Positions 11,213-23,145 of a stretch of 64,000 nt of DNA are shown one piece after another. The notes beneath the pieces are model-generated. The model saw only the letters and a program-made list of their open reading frames with translations. It was not told the DNA's origin and searched no databases. The position numbers and the translations under genes were made by a program. The first letter of the stretch is position 1. Each line of letters opens with the position of its first letter. The stretch is taken from contig CAJNYU010003198.1 in NCBI GenBank assembly GCA_905331475.1, positions 1 through 64,000 of the forward strand, in the 5' to 3' direction. The DNA is from Rotaria socialis. Its lineage: Eukaryota; Rotifera; Eurotatoria; Philodinida; Philodinidae.

Positions 11213-13302
11213 TTATTCGTCGTCATATTTTGGTGGTAATGGCAATTTGGGAAAATCCTTGTCGTCCACTGCAGTAGAAAAGGGCTGATCATTCGACGGT
11301 TTTTCATTTGTTAGTTTCGATGAAACTGAAATAGAATGATTTTCATTTCGTATCGTATTTTTTGGATAAAGTTGTTTGGAACCTCCTAATCGAAAGAATC
11401 AATTTTCAAATAATTTATTTTTAGAAAGAGCTTACCAAGTGAATTTTGTCGATCATTCGTTGTTATTGTTTGCATATTACTTAAATTTTGAGTCATATTA
11501 AATAGAAGATGTTGACTGATTTGTTTACATTCTCTACCTTCATTCGTATTGACTTCATAAACAGACAAAACACCATCATAACCAGCAACAAATAATTTTA
11601 ATGTTTTATTAAAACTGAAAAGATCGAAAATATTTTTCAAAAAATAGATTTCTCATATATGATTTACATATTCATTGCAACGGTTGTTTTTGTTCTTGCT
11701 GATTGTGAATGTACACTTGCAAATGCACGATCTTGTGTTAAAACTTCTGCTGTACGTTTCGGTAAATAATATGCCACGCCACCGAACATACGACTAAATG
11801 AATTCATCCATGAACTTGCTACTTCTGGAGGTCTTTAAAAAAATTCAAATAGAATTAATCAATAGAAAATCATTTCTGTACTTTTCTTCTTGATTGACTA
11901 ATAGAAATATATGTATTGTTTCTGTATTACTTGATGCTACTAAATACATGGAATCAGGACTGAATGCTAATGAATAGACAGTTGCAACTCTAAAATATTC
12001 TATACTAAGACATAATCTAAGACAAGTTATTCAAGGATACCTTCGAACTCCACGACGAAATTCAAAGAGACACAAACCATCAATACTACTATGAATACGA
12101 ATAACTGTTCCCTGGATAAAAGAAAATATGTTTCGTAAAACTATTTCATGTATATTTCGAAAACAAATTACTTTATTCGATGCCGTCGCTATTTTAGCAC
12201 CGGCCATATCAAATGCCATTGCAGCAAGTGGACTTTTATGAGCAGCTATAAGGATACCAGGTTTCTAAATAGAATTCAAAAAAAGAAATAAAAACGTTTT
12301 ATATATCGCAAAAAATCTCTTCTACTAACTAAATTGACTGTATCGAATATTTGTATTTCACCGGTTACTGTAGTTGCTGGATATGCTAAATAAGGATTTT
12401 CATCACTGATTGATAATGCACAAAGACCATCACGATTTGACGGTATATCACGTATTGTATGCAATAATTTCATATCACACATGTTATGAATATAAATACT
12501 TTCTTCCAAACAAACGACAAGTCTCTAAAAAAAAGCAAACAAGCAAATTTCTTGATTTCTTTCAAAAGAAATAAAATTCTGTTTCTTTACCGAACGATTA
12601 AGTTTAACAGCAAGAATGGTATTGACAAATGAGTATGATAATATTTCTGTACCTCTCATGAAATGACATACTATTAATTTACGTGGCGCTTGACTACTAA
12701 CCACTTTAATTAGCGAACTGGAAAATAATCGTTCAATAGTGGAAATTTCAGTATAAGCCATAAGAGAAAATTAAAATTAAAAAAAGAGATAAGCAAATAT
12801 ATTTTTATTTTGATAATGAAATAGATATTCTTTTTCTTACGGAGATATGGGATATTTATAATAGGTTGGATCTCTAAATAAATTAAAACGATTACATTGC
12901 GAAAAACTCATCGACTGATTTTAAGCAATATCATAAATATAGTCATATACATGTATGTATCTAACAGCGAACACTTTTTTAAATATTTTTAACAATCAGC
13001 AATTTCTAGCGAAACCAACCAATTTTCTTATTCTTACCACAATTATGAATTTCACCAATTTTATTATCTTGAGAAATGGTAAATAAAGAATAAGTAGTTG
13101 GTGTACCCGTCGCCAACAATCTGTAAAAGAAGAGTTTAGAGTATTACTTAATTTTTTTGTTAACAAATTATCGGATGTCTTACGTGCAATCTTGATTAAA
13201 CGATAAGGTGAGTACTTTATACTGTGGAGGAAGAGTATTGTCTGATGAAGCATCACTGCTGCTAGCACCAGCAAGATTCAATCGATTACTTCCGACGTTC
13301 AT
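11213..13302 (-). CDS. WIPI/ATG18 autophagy beta-propeller protein
   Basis: The translated exons match animal WIPI1/WIPI2 throughout. The protein binds PI3P at the phagophore and recruits the lipidation machinery. Exons read from the sequence: 13184-13302 (start), 13038-13121, then 12330-12524, 12172-12264, 12041-12111, 11882-11989, 11668-11832, 11436-11614 and 11213-11385, plus one ending near 12590 that encodes IERLFSSSL...KLNRS. The lipid-binding FRRG motif is present (EFRRG, near 12050), as are [10 protein letters not shown] and [10 protein letters not shown]. The last six junctions all have canonical sites and agreeing phases. Two defects lie at the 5' side: an extra base in exon 2 near 13080 breaks the frame after GTPTTYSLF, and no AG acceptor is visible before the IERLFSSSL exon (about 12750-12765). 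These may be errors, or signs that this copy is decaying. Confidence 0.85.
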
Positions 13303-13419
13303 TTTTTTTATTAGAAAATAAAATTAATCTAAAATAAAAATAAAACATATTCAGTTCTAAGTTGATTGCATTGGTTTTAATAGTTTAGATTAATTCAAAT
13401 GATGACAAATTGTAAAAAA

Positions 13420-15816
13420 TTAAGAGGCCGCATTTCTACCTAACGAACACATATCACACGTTTGATTGGAATTATCATTGAGAAAAGTACATTCTGAACA
13501 TGTCCAATTTGATGACTATTCATTGGTAACCGTAGGAGTTAATTGCTTCATAGATGATGATAAGCCTGGGACTACAGTAATTATTTTTCAAATAAAATCG
13601 TTTTACGATTAGAGAATATGTATACGTACGTTCAATTTGAAGAAGTTGAAGTAATGTTTGCCATACCTCACTTTCGATCCATGTTGTAAGTCCATTTAGA
13701 TCATTGTTTCGTAATGCATCAAATAATGGATCGATTTGATCCTAAATATTGTGTTATTTTATAGAATATATACCTATCATTAAAAAAAAATGCTATTGTA
13801 ACAGTCGACGAGACCTTTCGAATTTCTCTTTTGTCTTACCATAGAAAACTGAAAAATACCATTAGCTACCAAATATCGCAATAGATGAAGAGCAGCTAAA
13901 ATATCTGTTGTTTTATATGTGAGTGAATTTGCTCGTTTAACATCAATTTCTGCGAATTTTTGTAAATATAAAGCTAAAGTATCCATATCCTATTGAATAC
14001 AGGAAATCTATTTACTAAGTTTTACTGACATATAATCGTGTTACTTGTAATTCATCAGTTCGCGTTCGCTTTTCAATGCAGAATGGTGTTTTCATGATTG
14101 AGCATGTATCATTAAATGTTGATTTCATTTGATGATTTGCTGTTGGAAAACCTGTTGGAACATCAAGAATTAAATATTCTAAAGGCAATGGACGCCCAAT
14201 TTTCATGATTTCATTATTGTAAGAATCTTTTTCCTATTAGAAACTAAATCTTTATTGAATCCTTATTTCGTTTAATGCTTACTTTAAAATAAACATCAGG
14301 AACATATTGTTCAGGACTTGTTTCTTTAATATAACCTAATTCAGGTGCATCAAACGTCGGTAGTAAAATTTCTGATCTAACTAAAGCCATACATTGATTC
14401 GATACTTGATATCCTTCAAATTGAATTTGTCCAGTTGCATTCCCGATCACCACAACAGTAACAAATTTCGAGCCAAAATATCCATCGGATGAGTATTTAC
14501 ACTTATTCAAATTTTTATTTTGAAACCAACCGACCATAATACATTCTTGAGCAGTTAAAAACAATGTATTCTATTCGAAAAATTATGTTTGAAGAAACTT
14601 GAACTATGCCAATTTTATTTTGTCATACCGCACTTCCTCGATGATGAATAACAGGCCCAGTACCAGATCTTTTATCATTCGAAATAGGATCCGTAAATAT
14701 CCATCCAATACGACGAATACCAAGACGATAGGCTAGTTTATCAATAGTAGCCTCCTGTGGATCAGGGAAAATCAATTGAGCGCTATCTTTTGATGTTTCC
14801 TATATCAAAGAATTCTACTTTTAAAAACAAAATGAAATTCAAAGCTAAGTTTTTACTTGTGGTGGTTCATAGATAGCAGCAACAACAGCTCGAACACCAA
14901 GCGGAACACCATCGTAGATTTCATATCGACCATAGAGAAAACCAATGCGCTGATGGCCTGATGAACGCCAATATTCAAGAAAACGATTGACCATATTTCC
15001 ATTTTCAAACGTGATGTTATCAACATGACGATGTGTCTATAAACAAAAAACAAATTCAAAGCATTGAATGAGATTTTAACAGATTTTTTTGGCTGATCAA
15101 AGACCTCATGGTTATGGTTATCAAATGTTAATGTTTGTATTTTGTTTTTGTTCAGAAACTCTCTACCTGACTCATAAGTGTCATCTGATTCGGTTGACAT
15201 GTTGAACAAACACCTATATAAATATGCCTGATGAGAGTTTTCTCTTATATAGGCTAAAATTATATCTTTTGGCCATGGTGGATGACCTGTCAAACATTGT
15301 TCTTTGATCGAGCAACTTATATTTTCGAGGCTAGAAAATGTATTTCTACCAAACAAAAGAGAAATATCAAAGGTCAACTTTATCAAAAAACAATATTTAT
15401 TACTTTTCAACAGATGCTTCATTTTGTAATTTTCTAATGTAAGCTTGAAACGACATATGTTTAATAGGTGGACTATGATTTTTCAAATATTCTTCGTCGT
15501 ATGGTTCTATTGGTATACAATGAAGACATTTGCCATGCCGATTATGATGACATCTAAAGAAAACTCTAAATAAATTTCAATAGAAAAAAAGCATTATTTC
15601 ATACAATCGTGAATCTTGCTGTCGAGGTATTTTCCCATCGACTTTATCTAATTGCAAATCAACGTCATCCTCTTCAATATCAATTAATTTTGAAATGAAA
15701 CTCAATGACGAAGACGATATATCGATTGGATGATCAGATTTGATAACGAATGAAACATTGCTTGGTTTTGAAAATGCATTATCATGTTCTGGAACAAGAT
15801 AAATTTGGTCACTATC
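13420..15816 (-). pseudogene. NPL4 (NPLOC4) homologue, 5'-truncated and damaged
   Basis: The exons match NPL4, the p97/VCP-UFD1 cofactor that handles ubiquitylated substrates. In order they encode a linker (15605-15816), the zinc-binding GKCLHC region (15404-15553), LENISC...PPWP (15266-15330), the CSTCQPN exon (15167-15213), the MPN-like block [15 protein letters not shown] (to about 14868), GWIFTDP, FGSKFVTVVV/YQVSNQCMALVR, YLILDV, and a C-terminal NZF finger (C-x2-C ... C-x2-C, about 13430-13500). Three lesions are visible. The N-terminal ubiquitin-like part is missing, with homology stopping at a TGTGGG element at 15817. The donor after PPWPK reads AT instead of GT (15265-15264). An in-frame TAG at 13516-13518 precedes the NZF. 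It lies head-to-tail with the WIPI gene, about 120 bases apart. Most of the body is intact, so it may still be expressed or be a recent pseudogene. Confidence 0.85.
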
Positions 15817-15876
15817 TTGAGGGTGTGGATGTGGGTGTTCGTGTACCAAAGCAATTTACACACAACCACACCCCTA
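15817..15876. repeat. TGTGGG telomere-like mini-element
   Basis: It starts CTTGAGGGTGTGGATGTGGG and ends CACAACCACACCCC, with the core GTTCGTGTACCAAAGCAATT between. The same core and the same CTTGAGGG edge occur at 18678-18743. It sits exactly where NPL4 homology ends. Confidence 0.85.
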
Positions 15877-18677
15877 AAGGAACTATGCTTCAAGTCTGCC
15901 CATAGTGAGCTATTGTGTATTCATGTCCGTTATTAAGTGAAATGGGAAAAACTGATGTCGAATGATTTTTTTAAAAGAAAAAATCGATGATACTAACAAA
16001 ACTTCAATCAGACTTATTTACTGAAACTATTACAGGCGATAACTTAATTTCAGTGTCGTGTGCTAAGAACTTAAACTATTTCTTACTAAATGGATGTTCT
16101 TTGTTCTGAGAAAGTCAGTAGTGTCGAATGGAGACTGCTCAAAACGACAGCTTGAGAATTCTTCCGATGCCTATCGATACTATCGAAAAGCATTTTCATA
16201 CACCTGATAGGTAATAGCATTTGAAAAGTTCCTACGTGAGAAGGTAAAGGAATGGCCAGCATTTAGGATCAATATCTGATCGGAAAACTGACAGAAATAA
16301 TTACAATCACTGCTCCGCCAATATTCCATCTTAGTTCAACAAAGTTCTATGAAGTGAAACATTAACAATGAGAGAACTGTGATTATTCAGTTTCGAAAAA
16401 AATCCTCCGGAAAAAACTAGACTCTCATTTTATCTGTATTCTAGATGCACGAAATATATCAAGAAAAGAAAAACCTTCGACAGTTCTACTGATATTATCT
16501 AAAGAAAGAGTTAAATACCTAGATGACATCTACTCTCAACACCTCGTGGAATTGAGGATTCGTACCTGCTAGATATCCACTTCAATTTCTAGGTAGTATC
16601 ATTAGAACTGTCATAATACTTCTGCTCCCGGACATGTATTCTTCACGTATCCATTTTCTCAAGCACTACATATTAGTTATCATTTGCACAGTTGCTCGAA
16701 GAATCAGCAGAAGGTATATTCTCTCAGTTTCTTGCGGCATTACAAAGGATTTCTATTGTTGCAAAAAAATCTGTTTAGATATCTGGAAAATAATTTAGCG
16801 AGAGAATATTATCTGGAAGTGAGAAGGAAAGCTTAGAGACTAATTTAGAAAACCAAAAGATTCAGACGATTTTTGTGAAAAGTCTTAGTCATTTGAATTT
16901 CTTTGTATCATCGTGACAATATTTTTCAGTGAAGTAATCTATTTATGTCGAGGTTAAGCGGTGACGATTTCTTTTGGTTATAGATTTATGGTGATTTTAT
17001 TTTATTTTTATCGTTCATAGTTCTCATCGGGATCATTGTTGATGATTCATTTCCACTTCATCAGTTTGACGTATTTCGAATGGTCTTTGGTCGATTATTT
17101 AGTGAAGTAACAGTGATCTGAAAGGTGATTAGGAAGTACAGCTAATGTGTTGTTTCAGGGACTTAGATTGTACATGTAAAAATAGTTGAAGGGTATTGTG
17201 GGAGAGAGATGTGTAAGATCTTCGCATGAATCCCGATTCAATGGAAATTTATTTTTGTAGTTTTTCATTGAATTCGTAGTAATGGAGAGAATTTTCAAAG
17301 CTCAGTCTTTACACACCCCTCATAAAAACATTAATAGTGGTCTACATCACATAGAGTTTGTTATGATCTACTCGGATACTTCTATTGAAATCATGAAGCA
17401 TTGAATTATCTTATCACTACTGCTTTTATACTTTTTGGTAGTCTTTTCGATTTCCAGGCTTCATGAAATGTTTTGAAATACTTAGCGCCAAATGTCTAAT
17501 ATTATACATCAAATTCTAATCAGAAAACAAGCAATGCTAGCTTGAAAGTGCTTTCGAGCTAACTTATTCACCATTAGATTGAGTCTTAATCTATTATATT
17601 TTGCTTTGTTTTGTTTTCATTCACCACTTATTAAAACAATCGAGGAGTGACTTATAAATTTGCTCCACGTAAAATATACTTAGATTTCTTTGATAAAACA
17701 AATGAGCATGATATGTATGAAAACATGCTGCTGCTTTTTTCTTACATTTTGTTTCAACCTCATCTTGCCATCGCTCATCTTCTTTTTCTTTTTCTTTCTG
17801 TTCTTATACGTCCTCTCCGTTTCGTCGTCAAGTATAAAGAATAAATAAACTTCATCGTTCTTCGTCAAATAACATACACCTAGTAACTTCTTTTTGATGC
17901 TTACTACATCATTGATTTTTACACGCATGAACATCTATGCATAACAACAAAAATACCAAAGTGCTTCGAAGGAAAGCTGTTGAAGTAACTCGATGTTCAT
18001 TCTGTTTCCTATGTTACGCTTTCATACTTCTCCCTTCTATACGAAATTATTTTACGTGCAAGTAGACAAGAATAGACGATAGAATCGCGCAATGAATACT
18101 GCTACTTCGATTAACAGTCACAAGCTGACAATAAAATCCAAGCGATGTGCACGACGGGTCCTCGAAAATGTAATACAAATGTCACAACTGACACAAGAAT
18201 TCTAATTGAGATTGAAATGCGCAAAAACAATAAAAAGAAAAAGTGATTTTTCCTTTTTGAAAAAATCATTAACACAGTTGAAACATTTTCCCTCTTGCGG
18301 TTATAAATTAAGTGTTTCGTTTTAGGTTTCAAGTATTCAGAAGTGAATTTTTCGAAAATTCAGTAGCGGATTTATGGTTTTCACATTTAGAAAACGATCT
18401 TGAAGCTACATAGGAAAATAAATACACTCATCTTTTTTATAACGAATCATTTCTATCCTTCTTCGATGAGAAGAGGAAAAAATCCTATATTCATTGAAAA
18501 ACAAAATTGTAATAGAATCTTCAAATATTTTAGAAAAAGTAGCTTTCGGTAAACAAGATTAAAATAATATTCATTTCTATACGATTTATTACTATATTTT
18601 GCTAATCATTTGAATGATTTAAAGAAAACAAAACTTAATATTTTTTTTTCAATACTCTTATAGAAATGGGGCGAATC
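15877..18677. other. 2.8 kb without a recognisable gene
   Basis: Both strands hold only short, low-complexity open frames. I looked for the missing NPL4 N-terminal exon here and did not find it. Confidence 0.45.
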
Positions 18678-18743
18678 TTGAGGGTGTAGGTGTGGGTGTT
18701 CGTGTACCACAGCAATTTACACACACACCCACATCTACACCCA
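18678..18743. repeat. TGTGGG telomere-like mini-element
   Basis: Same layout and core (TTCGTGTACCACAGCAATTT) as the element at 15817-15876, with G-rich and C-rich ends. It lies about 75 bases upstream of the lysozyme fragment. Confidence 0.85.
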
Positions 18744-18818
18744 ATAATACTTCCTTTTTGCTTCATATGAATATGTATGCATATACATTTCTAAGGCATA
18801 GCTACTATTATTCTTTTA

Positions 18819-19323
18819 GTCGTATTAGTTGATGTTGCCAGCGAATGTAGTTTTGATCAAACAAAAATTAATGAAGGTACGCGTTTGTGTTGCTACTATG
18901 ATACCAAAGGCATTCCAACTATTGGCATCGGTTTCAACTCACAACGCCAGAATGCTAATAATATTTTTATCGAACTATAGTTTGAAGCTAAAAGGTATTC
19001 TCAACGATTGTCACTTTAACACACAAAGAGCATGCCTTACAAATACTCAAGCCATTGATATGTTCAACAAATATTTATATCCAGCAGCTAGTGAATGTGC
19101 GTCATCATATGTTCCAGGAATGCCTACAAATGTTCATACAGCTTTGGCGGATATTGCCTTTGCTGCATGCGGTACACTCAACCAATCTGTAAACATGAAA
19201 GCACTACTCAAGAAAAAAGACGGACAATCAGCAAGTAACGAACTTAAAGATTCAAAATGGTGTCGTGATGTCAAATCAATACGATGCAATCTTGATGCTA
19301 CTTGCATTGTCTCAGAAAGATAA
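18819..19323 (+). pseudogene. GH24 (T4/phage-type) lysozyme, frameshifted fragment
   Basis: From 18819 the frame encodes a Cys-containing start followed by INEGTRLCCYYDTKG and PTIGIGFN. This is the GH24 active-site region, with the Glu of EGTR and the Asp of YYDTKG placed as expected. At about 18975-18985 this frame hits TAG, and the reading continues one base out as LKLKGILNDC and on to a C-terminal block (TNTQAIDMFNKYL, ALADIAFAACG, KWCRDV) ending at 19323. No signal-peptide exon is visible upstream; a possible AG acceptor lies at 18818. Lysozymes of this class hydrolyse bacterial peptidoglycan and in bdelloids are plausible horizontal acquisitions. It is either a pseudogene or carries a one-base error. 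Confidence 0.7.
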
Positions 19324-19917
19324 GACTAAAATATAAATCTTATGTTTAATCGAGAAAAAAAATATTTCGATTTTACTATCGGATAATTTAATGTTTGAAT
19401 AAATCACAAACGTAACCCTGTGGAGTTTGCTTTGGTAGACTTAAAATGAATATCTTTTTCATTGTTTGTAGGCGAAACGATGTTTTTTGTCATGAGTATC
19501 ACATCGTAACCTCATATAGTATGAGTAGAAAAAACTGCTTATTCTACAGCTACCAAAAAACTTCAGCAAAATTCGAATGGCTAGAATATTTCGAATAGTC
19601 AAGCTTTATTTTCTCGTGTTGAAAAATCCATTCAAAAGAAAGAAGGCTATTTTTATAAGTTGACGGCTGACAGTGATAAAATTGTTTTGAAATAAAACAG
19701 CGAACTAAGACATCAAGGAAGCGCTTTTTTTATCGAAAAAACAGTTAAAGAAAATTGATTTTTGTGCAAATCTATAAATAATATTATTAAGGTTCTTAAT
19801 GTTAATTTGTTTGCAAAATAAGATGCAAACTATAATATGCTGAATATTGATACTGTCATGAAGTGATTTTTATATTAATGTCATAGGAAATCGTTGTGTA
19901 TGTTTACATATATACTA
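19324..19917. other. Intergenic, no feature recognised
   Basis: AT-rich unique sequence after the lysozyme fragment. Confidence 0.4.
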
Positions 19918-20608
19918 CTTAGGGCATACCAAAAGTATGGGCAGTGACGCTTTGATTCTGTATACTACACTTGAACACCTTTCTTTCTATATAGTCTGAT
20001 ACAGAAAAAACAGCTCTATCTTTCTATGCTATTGGATCGTACTTCAACTAATATTAAAATATTAAATTATCTATAAAACAGATTTCGCCTGGTTATGTGC
20101 TGGTTGTAAAAAATCTTTTAACATGAAGGTGCAGCTTCAACGGCAAATTATATCAACATTTAAGTTGATACCAAATGCAAGCCCGTCAAAAACGGGATTT
20201 AATTTGATCAATAAATAGCCATACTAAGATCAAAATACTCCAAAATATCGTAGCTATATCAATCCGAGAATTTTGAAATTTTCAGTAGTTTGACCCTAAC
20301 ACCGTTATTTATTGATCAAGTTCAACAGATTTTTTTACAAAATGATCAGCAAAGAGAGTTGTACCAAGTTCGACAGATAAAAAAGATTTTTCAGGCCCCC
20401 ACGGAAAAAGATTTTTTGCAATCCTGTACAACCAGCACATAACCAGGCGAAATGTGTTTTATAAATAATTTAATATTAGTTGAAGTACGATCAAATAGCA
20501 TAAAAAGATAGAGCTTTTTTTCTGTATCAGATTATATAGAAAGAAAGCTATTTAAGCGTAGTATACAGAATTAAAGCGTCACTGCGCATACTTTTGGTAT
20601 GCCCTAAG
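19918..20608. mobile_element. 691 bp palindromic MITE, Tc1/mariner-like ends
   Basis: The left end CTTAGGGCATACCAAAAGTA is matched by the complement of the right end, and inverted similarity continues inward for about 200 bases and, more weakly, to the centre. The terminal TA on each side (19920-21, 20605-06) fits the TA target duplication of Tc1/mariner elements. No transposase frame is present, so it is non-autonomous. Confidence 0.8.
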
Positions 20609-21372
20609 CATTTGATATGATAGAAAAATGCAAGTGATTCAATTCAATATTTGAATCAAAAGGCTATTAAGAATGTTTGAATGCGACGATTATGATCGAA
20701 ACTCTTTAGAACATTTCATATGGATAAAAGAGTAACTAAGTCGATTTCGATGCACTTTCTGATATGTGTTGCAATCTTAATAATAATAAAAAGCTTCTGA
20801 TAATCAAAACACGAAAATGATTAGTACACGATTGACTTCTGAGAAAAAAATTGATCCCTATATTCTTCCTTCTTCTTTCGGAATATTTAGTTTAAATTTT
20901 AAAATGTTTCTTGGATAAGTGGAGCACAAAATGAAAACTATTCGAATAATTAGTCGTTCAATTTGTGATGAAACGATTCACATTTTGAAAATAGAAGTGC
21001 GATGAAGCTACTGGTTATCTATCAATCAACTGTTGCTCTTTCGTTGAACCAATGATAATCGTCCGTTTTTCTCAAAAATCCGTAGCACAACAAAGAAGAG
21101 AGGAAAGAAAAACAATTTTCTCGGTAGAATTGATAACGAATTGAACGGACTGATAGTGACGAATGATTATTTTTATTGACTGACGATTCCACTGCAGAGA
21201 AGACTGTTCATGGTGTATTGTCTTTGTTCGTCTGTGTTCTACTCATATCGAATCGTTATCAACGGTTGCTGTTTAGTTTACTTTGTCATCTCATTTAAAA
21301 CCCAAGTATAAATTAGACATACAGTTAGAACATATTTTTATGCTTTTCTAATTTGTTTAGCACACACCGAAG
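20609..21372. other. Upstream region of an F-box gene
   Basis: No gene seen. The promoter and 5' leader of the F-box gene at 21373 should lie in the last few hundred bases; no specific promoter element could be assigned. Confidence 0.4.
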
Positions 21373-23145
21373 ATGAATACACAGGAACTAATGAATCTGG
21401 AACAGTTAAGTAATGAATTACTGCTCAATCTCTTCGAATATCTACAAAGTGTCCATCTACTTCGAGCTTTTTATCAACTCAATTCTCGTTTTAATGGTCT
21501 TATTATTACACATTTTCAAAATCATGGTCTCGATTTTCAATCAATACCCAAAAATGATTTTAATACTATTTGCCAACAAAATCTTCCATTGATTGCTGAT
21601 CATATTACTGCACTACGTCTTTCCGATGATGATGATACACCAGAGGAAATCGACATCTTCCTTTCTAATCCTCGAGCATTTCATCGATTTACTCAATTAA
21701 AATCATTATCACTTTACCATATTTCTTCAATTGAAACTCTTAAAAAACTCGTCAAACATTTTGCTCATCTTCAACATCTTACTCATTTTGATTTAATCGA
21801 TTGTCATGTAGTCTTTCAGCATAAAACATCAAGCAATCTAATCAATCGCATATGGCGTTTGCCTAAACTTACACATTGTCATCTCGATTTCCATTTTCAA
21901 TACAACTCAGATTTTACGATTCCAAATATTCGATCTAAATCGATCGAACATTTATGGATTGAAAATATTGTGTTTGATTTTAATGATTTAAATCGTTTAT
22001 TTCGATCTACACCAAATATGCGACATTTAATTGCTCGTATTGATCAAATGCCTGAGAATCAACAATTTCCATTTTTCATCGAATCAATATCGTCTTTGCG
22101 CCTCATCGTTGATCATTTAACTAGTGGAACAATTAATTTATTCAAAAATATGCCTAATTTAACTTCTTTAACTCTTCAAACTGGAAAACATAATATGAAT
22201 GGTCATCGATGGGAACAATTTATTATCGATTATTTGCCAAAATTAAAAATATTTCGATTCTGGATGCTTTTTTTAGCTGATACAGACGAAGAAGTGAATG
22301 AAATTATCGATTCATATCGAACTCCATTTTGGCTCATTCATCACCAATGGTTCATACGATGTCATTGGGCTTTATCAAACGACAAAATCATGGTTTATTT
22401 ACACACTTTACCATATACTTTCTCATTTTACACATACGCTATATGGAACTCAAATCCTCGTACAAAATCAACATGTTCCGATGAAAATAATTATTTATGT
22501 TACAATCATCCAACTAAATTGATATATTCTCGTTCGTCATTATATGATTCATTACTAGATCATATTTGCTTTCATAATATTCGACGTCTTGAAGTAACAA
22601 TTCCTTACTCGGCTCAATTATTATCTATTCTTCCACGACTCGATCGATTGATTTCTCTCGATGTGGGCAGTGAATTCGATATCGATGCCAGCATTGCCCT
22701 ATTGCAATTAAATGATTTAATCAATAAAACATCTCGTCTTCGTTCACTGACAATCGGGTATTGGGATGCATCTATTATTCAAGATTTACCATTGCATATT
22801 AATATTAGTTCAATTCATCGTCTTCGACTCGATTTACAGAGTTACCATTATCTAAAACGTGATCGCTGTTTCAATAGTGAACAGTGTGCGATTTTACTTC
22901 GCTCGTCATGGGCGAAACAATGTGAAGTTCTTCAAATTGTTGTCAATGATCGATCAATGATAGATGATATAATAAATGGAATGCCAAATTTAAAAGCTTT
23001 AAAAGTGGTATTACAACCTGGTCGATCGGATGATTATTTGACGACCAGAGAAGACATGATTACATGGATGACGTCAAATTATTCACGTAGTTGCACAGAG
23101 AACTTAGATGGCACTGAAACTATTCGATTTTGGATTCGTGGATAA
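21373..23145 (+). CDS. F-box protein with leucine-rich-like repeats
   Basis: A single uninterrupted exon of 590 residues. Residues about 8-45 (LEQLSNELLLNLFEYLQSVHLLRAF) are an F-box-like motif expected to contact SKP1. The rest has irregular leucine-rich segments (LTHFDLIDC, LKSLSLYHI, LTSLTLQTG, LRSLTIGY) that would serve as the substrate-binding part. The first ATG is used, directly preceding the F-box. No signal peptide or membrane segment. Single-exon F-box genes of about 600 residues form a large divergent family in bdelloids; the substrate is unknown. It is intact and its codon use resembles the neighbours. Confidence 0.8.
   Translation: MNTQELMNLEQLSNELLLNLFEYLQSVHLLRAFYQLNSRFNGLIITHFQNHGLDFQSIPKNDFNTICQQNLPLIADHITALRLSDDDDTPEEIDIFLSNPRAFHRFTQLKSLSLYHISSIETLKKLVKHFAHLQHLTHFDLIDCHVVFQHKTSSNLINRIWRLPKLTHCHLDFHFQYNSDFTIPNIRSKSIEHLWIENIVFDFNDLNRLFRSTPNMRHLIARIDQMPENQQFPFFIESISSLRLIVDHLTSGTINLFKNMPNLTSLTLQTGKHNMNGHRWEQFIIDYLPKLKIFRFWMLFLADTDEEVNEIIDSYRTPFWLIHHQWFIRCHWALSNDKIMVYLHTLPYTFSFYTYAIWNSNPRTKSTCSDENNYLCYNHPTKLIYSRSSLYDSLLDHICFHNIRRLEVTIPYSAQLLSILPRLDRLISLDVGSEFDIDASIALLQLNDLINKTSRLRSLTIGYWDASIIQDLPLHINISSIHRLRLDLQSYHYLKRDRCFNSEQCAILLRSSWAKQCEVLQIVVNDRSMIDDIINGMPNLKALKVVLQPGRSDDYLTTREDMITWMTSNYSRSCTENLDGTETIRFWIRG

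Noticed and set aside
15200..15260. CCTGATGAGAG with a short hairpin looked like a hammerhead on the plus strand
   Set aside because: The stem II is followed by TTATA instead of GAAA and there is no stem I partner; it lies in an NPL4 intron.
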